A stretch of DNA of 64,000 nucleotides from contig NZ_JAFFPZ010000005.1 of NCBI RefSeq assembly GCF_016918505.1, forward strand, positions 62,001 through 126,000, given 5' to 3'. Source of the DNA: Desulforhopalus vacuolatus (GTDB lineage Bacteria > Desulfobacterota > Desulfobulbia > Desulfobulbales > Desulfocapsaceae). How positions within the stretch are numbered: position 1 is the stretch's first letter; the number at the start of each line of letters is the position of its first letter. The translations under genes were made by a program, and so were the position numbers. Positions 1-6,464 of this stretch are shown one piece after another. The notes under the pieces were generated by a model that was given only the letters and a program-made list of their open reading frames with translations, was not told where the DNA came from and made no database searches.

Positions 1-264
1 GCCCTCAAATGGTATAAAAAAGCGGCTGAAAAAGGATATTCTGACGCTCAAAATAATCTGGGACTTATGTATGAATTTGGGAAAGGTGTTTTACAAAACT
101 ATATTCAGGCATATATATGGTATAACGTGTGTGCTGAAAGCGGATATCCTGTTGCAATAAAAAATCGAGATAGAGTTACATCTAAAATGACTTCGGAGCA
201 GATTGCACAGGCTCAAAAAATGACAAGGGAGTGGATAGCACGATATTATTCAGCAGTAAAATAA
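1..264 (+). CDS. Sel1-repeat protein, C-terminal fragment (5' end outside window)
   Basis: The open frame runs in from the left edge without a start and stops at 264. The visible 87 residues contain a Sel1/TPR-like helical repeat (ALKWYKKAAEKGYSDAQNNL, then LGLMYEFGKGV and AYIWYNVCAESG). Sel1 proteins are solenoid scaffolds for protein-protein contacts. The last 30 residues (MTSEQIAQAQKMTREW) resemble the usual C-terminal capping helix of such proteins. Only the 3' end is present, so the number of repeats and any signal peptide cannot be seen. It is tandem to nothing on the same strand; the next genes run in the opposite direction. The family call is firm, the partner unknown. Confidence 0.8.
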   Translation, partial: ALKWYKKAAEKGYSDAQNNLGLMYEFGKGVLQNYIQAYIWYNVCAESGYPVAIKNRDRVTSKMTSEQIAQAQKMTREWIARYYSAVK

Positions 265-392
265 ATTTCATCAGGTCTTTTTGAAACCATTGGTCGATTT
301 GCGCAGGAAAAGCTTGTGGGAGAACACGGACAAGGCCCGGCCTTCTTTCCTTCCACGATGGCGACGACCTCAATATACTCACTCTCACTCAT
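265..392 (-). pseudogene. Remnant of DUF4276-like gene after the AAA ATPase
   Basis: An ATG at 392-390 overlaps the end of the upstream ATPase gene and opens MSESEYIEVVAIVEG, which matches the start of DUF4276 proteins that commonly follow AAA_21 ATPases as a second gene. After VEG the expected TEQxF continuation is missing. Similar-looking residues appear in other frames, and the reading breaks before the Sel1 gene on the other strand. I read this as a truncated, frame-disrupted stub. The start overlap and first 15 residues are seen directly; the family name is from memory of the pairing. Confidence 0.35.
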
Positions 393-1518
393 AAACCGGA
401 CCTCCCGCAATCACGTTCTTGGTCCAGAGTTCGCCGATGGAGTAGTTTTCCAGCCATACCGAAAAATCCTTTTCCTTCAGTCGCTGGAATGTTGACGCGC
501 CATCTTTACGATACACAATAATAATGTCCTCAAGAGTAAATTGGTCGATAAGCGCGGGCGATTGCGTTGCCACAATGACCTGAGTTCCTGTTGCCGCAGA
601 ATGAATCAATTCAGCGAGAATCACTATTGCTGCCGGATGCAGACCCAGTTCCGGTTCATCGATGATGATTGTGGAAGGAGGATTCGGTTGCAACAGGGCT
701 GTGGCGAGGCAGATAAAACGAATGGTAGCGTCCGAAAGATGATAGGGCTGCATTGGAAAGTCCGATCCTTTCTGACTCCAGCTTAGCCGGACTTTTTCCG
801 CCTCACCACGTTTCTGTACATCCAGCCGGAAGTCATCAAAGAACGGTGTTACCAAACGGATTGCATCAACAATTTTTTGATAACATCCAGAAAAGGATTC
901 ATCCTCTTTGAGATGCAATAGAAATGGCGCGATATTCGCTGCATCGCCTCTCAGCTTATGGTAATCTTCCACGATTTCCGAACGACGCATGGGCGAGGAC
1001 GAACTGGTATCATGAAAGTGGTACACCATCCAATTTGAGATGGATTCATAAACGAAATGTCCGACACCATTCCCTTGCCCATCCCACGATTTCTCATTCC
1101 GTTCATCATATAAACGGCTTTCCTCGGATGGGCTTCCATAAGAGCGCCAATTTGTAGTTACGTATTTACGTTCTTCGCTAATCAGAAATTTTTCATCTAC
1201 CGTTGGAGTAAGTTCAAAACCGTACGAATTTGAGCCAGCTGTATTATCACTGTGCGAGGCAAACTCAAACTTCATAGTTATTTTTGGAGTTACTTTTGGC
1301 CCATTGAAAAGAAAATTGTCTGCACCGCCGCGCTCAAGTATATATTTGGTAAAGTTTTTCTGCGTCATCGCCATCAACATACGGAATATCTGCACAAAAT
1401 TACTTTTCCCCGCCCCGTTTGCACCGATAATGACATTGAGGTCTCCCAACCTGAACTCATTGAGGTCCTGAATGGATTTAAATCCCTTTACGGTCAATAC
1501 ATCCAAAGCACCTTTCAT
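385..1518 (-). CDS. AAA_21-type ATPase (OLD/RecF-like ABC fold)
   Basis: A 377-residue ATPase of the class found in OLD-like and toxin/defence pairs. The Walker A motif GANGAGKS lies near residues 32-39 after the N-terminal strand VKGFKSIQDL. The ABC-like C-terminal half carries Walker B IIIDEPELGLHP near residue 285 and the switch ATQSPALIDQF near 318. No nuclease domain is visible. Such ATPases usually work with a partner encoded just downstream, here apparently a DUF4276-like gene that is broken (265-392), so the pair is probably no longer functional as a system. The start at 1518 gives the normal N-terminus for the family. Role in defence is inferred from family and neighbourhood. Confidence 0.82.
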   Translation of the reverse strand: MKGALDVLTVKGFKSIQDLNEFRLGDLNVIIGANGAGKSNFVQIFRMLMAMTQKNFTKYILERGGADNFLFNGPKVTPKITMKFEFASHSDNTAGSNSYGFELTPTVDEKFLISEERKYVTTNWRSYGSPSEESRLYDERNEKSWDGQGNGVGHFVYESISNWMVYHFHDTSSSSPMRRSEIVEDYHKLRGDAANIAPFLLHLKEDESFSGCYQKIVDAIRLVTPFFDDFRLDVQKRGEAEKVRLSWSQKGSDFPMQPYHLSDATIRFICLATALLQPNPPSTIIIDEPELGLHPAAIVILAELIHSAATGTQVIVATQSPALIDQFTLEDIIIVYRKDGASTFQRLKEKDFSVWLENYSIGELWTKNVIAGGPVYE

Positions 1519-1580
1519 GATATTTTCTCCAATGGAAAATTGTCAGTTGATAATTGATAATTTTTTTTCATTATTCATTT

Positions 1581-1667
1581 TTAATTTTCCTGTTTACATT
1601 GTTGACGGCTGGTTTTAATAATGCTGGTCAGGAGTTTACACAGCTCAACAATTTCTGGATGAATGGA
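1581..1667 (-). pseudogene. Possible C-terminal scrap of a four-helix-bundle protein
   Basis: On the minus strand a short open stretch of 28 codons reads IHPEIVELCKLLTSIIKTSR and ends at TAA 1581. It looks like the last helix of the small four-helix-bundle (23S rRNA intervening-sequence) proteins. It is cut off at its upstream side by the repeat that starts at 1671, which fits truncation by that element. The match is short, so the family name is tentative. The rest of 1519-1670 shows nothing else I can name. Confidence 0.22.
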
Positions 1668-1670
1668 TTG

Positions 1671-1705
1671 CTGAATTCAAGTAATAAGTGCAACACGTTT
1701 TTTCA
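1671..1705 (+). repeat. Direct repeat, left copy (IS-end-like)
   Basis: The sequence CTGAATTCAAGTAATAA followed by GTGCAACACGTTTTTTCA recurs at 17291-17320 (same orientation, one mismatch over 30 bases), and its right part recurs at 2756-2778. The reverse complement (GTGTTGCACTTATTACTTG) resembles sequence found right after IS30-family transposase genes, so it may be what is left of an IS end; that link is from memory. It abuts the 3' end of the parB pseudogene. Confidence 0.6.
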
Positions 1706-1990
1706 AATGATCTGATTTTGATCAACCTTTAGTACCCGCCGACAGCAGCATTCGCTTAAATCAACCTCTCTGGCTCGAATTTCGCCTTCTACGCGTAACC
1801 CCTCTTCCTGCAGCAGATGATGGCTCCCGATAAAGTAAAACGGCTTCCTGCCCTCGATAATTAACCCACATTTGCCATTTTATTGAGGGTCGCCTGTTTT
1901 GTTGTCTTTCTGCCGGGGTTGATTCGGATCTTCATCTATCAGATCAAGAGGAATTTCCTGGGCAGGGGAGGGTGCTGAAGAAGAGGCCAT
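1704..1990 (-). pseudogene. Internally deleted copy of the korB/parB-like gene
   Basis: Both ends are near-identical to the intact gene at 2843-3730: the first 26 codons (MASSSAPSPAQEIPLD..., DEDPNQPR) and the last part of the C-terminal domain through DQNQII. About 600 bp are missing between them. The junction lies at a short shared sequence TTGTYTTTCT, present in the intact gene near 3045 and 3645, which suggests a microhomology deletion. The join changes frame and gives a stop after about 36 codons. The loss removes the whole ParB-like core and the HTH, so this copy cannot encode a working protein. Confidence 0.85.
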
Positions 1991-2151
1991 TATGGGTACC
2001 AGGGTTTAAAGAAGGCTAAACAGATTTGGAGCAATTATTTATACTTTTAAAGGGGTATGTATTTAAGGGTAAAGGGATAAAACAGGTTAAAACAGCTTAG
2101 AAATCATTTTTTACGTATAACCCCTTGTTTTATGGGTGTTATTTTTTTTAA

Positions 2152-2473
2152 CCTGCAACCTGTACCTACCGCAACCTGCAACCTGTACCTACCGCTTTTT
2201 TGCTGATCTGCAACCTGTACCTACCGCCTAAAGGTACTGACCTGCAACCCGTACCTACCGCCTAAAGGTGCTTTTTTGCTGACCTGCAACCTGTACCTAC
2301 CGCCTAAAAGTACTGACCTGCAACCTGTACCTACCGCCTGAAGGTGCTGACCTGCAACCTGTACCTACCGCCTAAAGGTGCTGACCTGCAACCTGTACCT
2401 ACCGCCTAAAGGTGCTGACCTGCAGCCTGTACCTACCGCCTAAAAGTACTGACCTGCAGCCTGTACCTACCGC
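2152..2473 (+). repeat. Iteron array A (10 copies, mostly 34-bp period)
   Basis: Ten copies of CCTGCAACCTGTACCTACCGC (21 bp, with few mismatches) start at 2152, 2175, 2207, 2241, 2283, 2317, 2351, 2385, 2419 and 2453. Six of the nine intervals are 34 bp, filled by CTAAAGGTGCTGA-like spacers. A decayed eleventh copy starts near 2487. Tandem direct repeats with this period next to partition and replication genes are typical of an iteron origin bound by a Rep protein. The core CTGTACCTACCG is nearly the same as that of array B (CTGTACCTCCCG). Confidence 0.8.
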
Positions 2474-2566
2474 TTAAAGGTGTTGACCTGTAGATTCTGT
2501 ATTATAAAGATTCACTTGTAATGTAGTATTATATAGTATGTTGTAGTAATACAAACAGGGCTTAGG

Positions 2567-2797
2567 ATGAATTTTATGATGCTATCTGCATATACCAAGA
2601 ACCTTGGCATTGGTTATAGAACAGCTTGGAATCATTTTAAAGCTGGCAAGATTAAAGGTGTTTACCAACTGGAATCTGGGACTATTATAGTTCCTGATGA
2701 TATTGTAGAAAACAAACTTGCTACCGTTATATATAGCAGGGTGCTGGATGAGTACAATAAGTGCAACACGTTTTTTCATTTCACCCTCTTTTGTTAG
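2567..2797 (+). pseudogene. Truncated IS607-type serine recombinase (HTH part only)
   Basis: The first 60 residues read like the MerR-like N-terminal HTH of IS607-family TnpA: LSAYTKNLGIGYRTAWNHF, then QLESGTIIVPDD and ATVIYSRVL. In intact enzymes the last block is IYARVSS with the catalytic serine directly after it. Here the frame switches exactly at that point into DEYNKCNTFFHF, encoded by the repeat at 2756-2778. The catalytic domain is therefore gone and the protein could at most bind DNA. No tnpB is visible nearby. Confidence 0.7.
2756..2778 (+). repeat. Internal copy of the IS-end-like repeat
   Basis: AATAAGTGCAACACG plus TTTTTTCA is identical over 23 bases to 1683-1705. It marks the break point in the recombinase gene and, as at 1705, is followed by the 3' end of a parB-like gene (here after about 65 bp). 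The two parB-iteron modules therefore share the same downstream border. Confidence 0.65.
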
Positions 2798-2842
2798 TTG
2801 CAACTTAAAAAATCAGGCATTGTAGTCCAGTGTAAAGGAAGG

Positions 2843-3730
2843 TCAATCTGAAGAAATGATCTGATTTTGGTCAACCTTTAGTACCCGCTGGCAGCAGCAT
2901 TCGCTTAAATCAACCTCTCTGGCTCGAATTTCGCCTTCTACGCGTAACCAGCCTCTTCCTGCAGCAGATGGCTCCCGATAAAGTAAAACGGCTTTCTGCC
3001 CTCGATAATCAACCCATATTTGCCATTTTATTGAAGGTCGCCTGTTTTGTTGTTTTTCTTCAGAAGCTTTTTCAGGATTTTTTACAGGATCAACGTTTTG
3101 GTGGACATATTTTAGATATTTTCTCAAAGATCTGAGTCCATTCATGGTTATCTCTGGAGAGTCTTCGATCCATGCTGTTGTTCGGGTTGGATCTGTTCGA
3201 TAGGCTCTTGCAAGGTCACTAACCAGTGAGACGTTTTTTACTTTGCCTTTATCCCATGCGATTTTGACTGCCGGAGGCAGGTCAAGTAATCCAAGGTGCT
3301 GAGTAATATATGCCGGAGACTTTCCTATTTTTTTGGCAATGTGTATCCGTTTTGTACCACGTTGCAGCTCTTTTTGGAGAAGAACAGCTATCTCCATTGG
3401 TGTCATATCTTCTCGTTGCAGGTTCTCGATTGCTTGATCCAGTTCAGTAAAGGTTTTGTCGAGAAATGCAGGGATCGTTGTTTTTCCAGCAATTTTTGAG
3501 GCACGGAACCGCCTTGCACCATGATTTATCATGTATCGGTCAGCTTTTTCGGGATGAATCCGTAAAGAGATCGGACTTTTTACGCCAGAAACAGAAATAG
3601 TGTCCGCAAGCTCCTGGAGACTTTTCCTTGTGAATCCAGGATTGTCTTTCTTCCGGGGCTGATTCGGATCTTCATCTATCAGATCAAGAGGAATTTCCTG
3701 GGCAGGGGAGGGTGCTGAAGAAGAGGCCAT
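2843..3730 (-). CDS. KorB/ParB-family plasmid partition and repressor protein
   Basis: A 295-residue protein with the ParB/KorB layout. The N-terminal part contains IPLDLIDEDPNQPRK and the phosphate-binding stretch NHGARRFRASKIAG (about residues 69-82). A central HTH follows (HIAKKIGKSPAYITQHLGLL, about 134-153). The C-terminal SH3-like domain of KorB type is WVDYRGQKAVLLYREP with GRGWLRVEG. KorB-type proteins bind operators on IncP-like plasmids, repress transfer and replication genes and help partition. It follows array B and is transcribed away from it. The N-terminus (MASSSAPSP) is preserved in the deleted copy at 1704-1990, supporting this start. No parA/incC was seen, so partition function is uncertain. 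Confidence 0.8.
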   Translation of the reverse strand: MASSSAPSPAQEIPLDLIDEDPNQPRKKDNPGFTRKSLQELADTISVSGVKSPISLRIHPEKADRYMINHGARRFRASKIAGKTTIPAFLDKTFTELDQAIENLQREDMTPMEIAVLLQKELQRGTKRIHIAKKIGKSPAYITQHLGLLDLPPAVKIAWDKGKVKNVSLVSDLARAYRTDPTRTTAWIEDSPEITMNGLRSLRKYLKYVHQNVDPVKNPEKASEEKQQNRRPSIKWQIWVDYRGQKAVLLYREPSAAGRGWLRVEGEIRAREVDLSECCCQRVLKVDQNQIISSD

Positions 3731-3850
3731 TATGGGTACCAGGGTTAAAGAAGGTTAAACAAGGTTAAAGGTTAAACAAGGTTAAACAAGGATAAGGGTA
3801 ATTATTTACACTATAACTCCCTAATTATATTGGTTTTTTTTGTTTGACCC

Positions 3851-4063
3851 CTGTGCTGTACCTCCCGAAACCCATGTACTGTACCTCCCGTTTTTTAGGC
3901 CACCCATGTCTTGTACCTCCCGGTTTTTAAACCACCCATGTACTGTACCTCCCGGTTTTCTTTTTAGTCATGTACTGTACCTCCCGGTTTATTTTTAGTC
4001 ATGTACTGTACCTCCCGAGTCCCATGTACTGTACCTCCCGAGACCCATGTACTGTACCTCCCG
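3851..4063 (+). repeat. Iteron array B (8 copies, plus one at 4323-4340)
   Basis: Copies of CATGTACTGTACCTCCCG start at 3850, 3873, 3905, 3937, 3969, 4000, 4023 and 4046; the first is degenerate and the third has a CTT variant. Spacing is 32, 32, 32, 31, 23 and 23 bp after the first interval. A ninth copy (4323-4340) sits just past the 3' end of rep, separated from the others by about 110 bp and the inverted-repeat element at 4178-4318. It lies between rep and korB and is the best candidate for the replication origin or a copy-control locus. Confidence 0.8.
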
Positions 4064-4177
4064 AAATTACCTCTATAGTGCATAGCAGCTGACTTGAGCC
4101 AGCAGATACTGCTAACTTGCTAACATATCGACGATTATAAATTCAAAAGAGTATCGATTCACCAGCCAGGGACTATA

Positions 4178-4318
4178 GGAGCCTGTCTGAGAATAGGCAT
4201 TCTATCCAAAATCGAGGCATTTTCACAAAATAAGCACATCTATATAGTTGATATTACGAGCATTGGTTTCTGAAAATAACGAGAAGTTTGGGCAAAAGAG
4301 CATTCTCGGACAGGCTCC
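4178..4318. mobile_element. 141-bp MITE-like element with terminal inverted repeats
   Basis: The ends are inverted copies of GGAGCCTGTCYGAGAAT (17 bp, one mismatch). The interior is AT-rich with no open frame. No clear target duplication is visible at the borders (ACTATA on the left, CAGTCA on the right). The size and ends fit a non-autonomous derivative of a DDE-type IS. It sits inside the iteron region and separates the last iteron copy from the rest. Confidence 0.65.
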
Positions 4319-4345
4319 CAGTCATGTACTGTACCTCCCGGTTTT

Positions 4346-5368
4346 TCACCGGGTATCTTTGATTGCGAACCTCTTATTTGCCCGTTTAATCTCATCAACG
4401 AACTCCATGGTAGGGCGTAGGTGATACCCTATGTTTATAATTTTATTTTTTGGCCCTCGCTCTGGTTTATCTATTTGAAATTCCATTAAAACATTCTTCT
4501 CAACAAGTTCTTCAAGGGATCGTTGCAGAAGTCTTTTTTTGTCTGGTGTCGTTGACGCATTAAGTAAACCACTATCACGTTCAATCATCCTGAGTGAACA
4601 ATCATAAGGCAAAAAAATACTTGCCTGGGTGTAACGGGAGACCAGCCTTTTATAAATCCACCGGGTAAGCTGTCCGCGTAAACCCATCATTAATTCATAG
4701 TTGTACTGACGATAGGTTTTTTCCATCAGTCCGAGACTGAGGAAAATAGAAAATTCCACATACCATCGCGCTTTCTTATTCTTCTGGATTTCCTTTTCTG
4801 ATACACCAATAAGATTGGTAATCGGCGAAGTTACGATCATTTTTTCGGCATACTCAACCTTGATTTTTGTCTGAGATAAAATATCAAGAGATGTCTTAAT
4901 CTCCGCACAGGTATAGGCGTGTCCACGCTCTTTCAACTCTTTGCGCAGTTGATAGAGCGAAAACTTCACACCGACACGTCCCCGCTTCTGGCTGAAATAT
5001 AGTTGTTCTGGTTCACACGCCAGTTTGCGCAGCGCGTCCTCTACAAACTCTTCCATAACAGAAGGATAGTATTCCTTCTCTTCTTTACCTTTGCCAATAC
5101 GAGCTGGTGAGATCTCAATAGTATAGGGTTCGCCCATATAGTTGAAGGTGCGTTCATACTTGGGAAGGTATCCGCCCTGGCGGAGCCTGTTCTGCATTTT
5201 CGTTGTTACGCTGTATTTGGGCATACTGTCCCAAATGTTAATAATGTTGGACAGTTTTTCTCTCTCTTTTTCTGAATTAACAAGAAAATCTGTAAAAAGA
5301 GAGAGCTGCTTCGTCTTGAACTCCGCAGGTTCTGGGGCTAACCAGTCCTGAGGTTTATCATCTTTCAT
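4346..5368 (-). CDS. Plasmid replication initiator protein (iteron-binding, winged-helix type)
   Basis: A 340-residue basic protein with the features of RepA/TrfA-type initiators: two-part winged-helix-like composition, YLPKYERTFNYMGEPYTIEI near the N-terminus, SLYQLRKELKERGHAYTCAE in the middle, and a C-terminal half with RGQLTRWIYKRLVSRY and LLQRSLEELVEKNVLMEF. Initiators of this class bind iterons and load the replicative helicase. I chose the ATG at 5368 because GGAG stands at good spacing before it; an upstream ATG at 5398 would add ten residues without a clear ribosome site. Iterons lie directly downstream rather than upstream. An XRE regulator is divergent. The initiator role is supported by context more than by a motif I can name. 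Confidence 0.65.
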   Translation of the reverse strand: MKDDKPQDWLAPEPAEFKTKQLSLFTDFLVNSEKEREKLSNIINIWDSMPKYSVTTKMQNRLRQGGYLPKYERTFNYMGEPYTIEISPARIGKGKEEKEYYPSVMEEFVEDALRKLACEPEQLYFSQKRGRVGVKFSLYQLRKELKERGHAYTCAEIKTSLDILSQTKIKVEYAEKMIVTSPITNLIGVSEKEIQKNKKARWYVEFSIFLSLGLMEKTYRQYNYELMMGLRGQLTRWIYKRLVSRYTQASIFLPYDCSLRMIERDSGLLNASTTPDKKRLLQRSLEELVEKNVLMEFQIDKPERGPKNKIINIGYHLRPTMEFVDEIKRANKRFAIKDTR

Positions 5369-5443
5369 AATGAGCTCCATCGCATTGAATTTTCTCATAA
5401 TTTAATCAAACCTCGTGTAAAAATCAAAACAGAGTTGTAGATT

Positions 5444-5839
5444 ATGTTATCTAAAAACTCCTTTTCTTATAACGTCATTAAAACGCATAAAAACAATAAT
5501 TTGATTATGGGCATGTTGAATAAAATATTTTCACAAAATGTTTCAGAAATTTTAGAGACTAAAAAAATATCAATAAGAAATTTAGCAACAATGTCCAGTG
5601 TTTCACGCGGGACCATCTCCGCCATCCTAAGTGGAAAAGCGAACCCTTCTCTGAATATTGTTGAGTCGATTGCTGAGGCTCTTGATAAAGATCCTGTAGA
5701 TCTTATCAGGGGAAAATCCAATATAAACAATGACATACCATCAGGATATAAAATAATAAAAGCCCTCCTTACGGATTATCAAGCCTACCTCGTTCGAGGA
5801 TGGGATAAAAAAGCTAAACAAAAAATAAAGGGCCTCTAA
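5444..5839 (+). CDS. XRE-family HTH regulator divergent from rep
   Basis: A 131-residue protein with a clear Cro/C1-type HTH: ILETKKISIRNLATMSSVSR, then GTISAILSGKANPSLN and VESIAEALDKDPVDLI. The first 21 codons before MGMLNKIF (ATG at 5507) look unlike the family, so translation may begin at 5507; neither site has a strong ribosome sequence. It shares a short gap of under 80 bp with rep, a typical place for a repressor of replication or copy number. The C-terminal 40 residues have no recognisable domain. The target operator is not known. Confidence 0.7.
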   Translation: MLSKNSFSYNVIKTHKNNNLIMGMLNKIFSQNVSEILETKKISIRNLATMSSVSRGTISAILSGKANPSLNIVESIAEALDKDPVDLIRGKSNINNDIPSGYKIIKALLTDYQAYLVRGWDKKAKQKIKGL

Positions 5840-5907
5840 CAGGATTGTTTTTTGTTTAGATGGTCAATATAATAGCCATTTTAACAGTTAAACGTCAAGA
5901 GGGAAAA

Positions 5908-6119
5908 ATGCAGGAAAATACAAATACATAAAAGACAGGGCAATCCTGAAACTCTAAAGAGATATGGGATCAGACTTTCTGGCTGCTCTGAAAGATCCAC
6001 AGACCGTAGAAATTATGCTCAATGCTGACGGAAGGCTTTGGAGCGAAAGGCTGGGAAAGGGGATGGAGGAAGTTGGAGAGTTGCTGAAAAACCCCCAAAA
6101 ATTATCCTCATGTATTTAG
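5908..6119 (+). pseudogene. Fragment of conjugation ATPase trbB (VirB11 family)
   Basis: From ATG 5964 the frame reads FLAALKDPQTVEIMLNADGR and LWSERLGKGMEEVGELL, a close match to the N-terminal region of IncP-type TrbB. Just before it, ILKL-stop-RDMG continues the same alignment through a TAA, and the segment from 5908 is in another frame. The 3' part with the Walker motifs is absent, and the frame stops at 6119. This is a relic of a conjugative plasmid and agrees with the korB-like and rep genes next to it. The rest of 5840-6160 holds nothing else I can name. Confidence 0.7.
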
Positions 6120-6163
6120 GAATAAAAAGCTTGATACCATTATCTACACTACCATTTCATGTA

Positions 6164-6193
6164 AAACCTGATTAAACCCGACTAAACCCGATT
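6164..6193 (+). promoter_or_regulatory. Three tandem 10-bp repeats overlapping the operon promoter
   Basis: AAACCTGATT, AAACCCGACT and AAACCCGATT follow each other without gaps and run into the -35 hexamer at 6192. One helical turn per repeat is a typical operator layout. A likely ligand is the small HTH protein encoded directly downstream (6267) or the KorB/XRE proteins; this is inference. Confidence 0.45.
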
Positions 6194-6220
6194 GACAAAA
6201 AAACAGACATCATGTATCAA
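6192..6220 (+). promoter_or_regulatory. Sigma-70-like promoter of the defence operon
   Basis: TTGACA at 6192-6197 and TATCAA at 6215-6220 are separated by 17 bp, close to the consensus. The first start codon is 47 bp downstream of the -10 box, and the following genes overlap or are closely spaced as one operon. Confidence 0.6.
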
Positions 6221-6266
6221 TCCCAATTGAATCAGTTTGAAACTATAAATTTCAGAGGTATAAAAA

Positions 6267-6464
6267 ATGGAAGATCGCTGGTTGTCCGTCGAGGAAATTG
6301 CTCAATATCTTGGTATCAGTAAAGATACTGTTTACACATGGATAAGCCGCAAGAAGATGCCCGCCCATAAAATTGGCCGTCTTTGGAAATTTAAGAAAGA
6401 TGAGGTCGATATCTGGGTCCGTGACGGAAAAGCAAGATATTCCAAAGAAGGTGAAGATCAGTGA
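6267..6464 (+). CDS. Small excisionase/MerR-like HTH DNA-binding protein
   Basis: A 65-residue protein that is a single winged HTH: WLSVEEIAQYLGISKDTVYT, WISRKKMPAHKIGRLWKF and KKDEVDIWV, the pattern of the helix_turn_helix_17/excisionase family. It is the first gene of the operon, and its TGA overlaps the GTG start of the helicase (GTGA), so the two are translationally coupled. Proteins like this often lead restriction or helicase operons and may autoregulate them; the tandem repeats at 6164-6193 are a plausible site. An alternative role as a DNA-recognition subunit of the helicase cannot be excluded. Confidence 0.75.
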   Translation: MEDRWLSVEEIAQYLGISKDTVYTWISRKKMPAHKIGRLWKFKKDEVDIWVRDGKARYSKEGEDQ

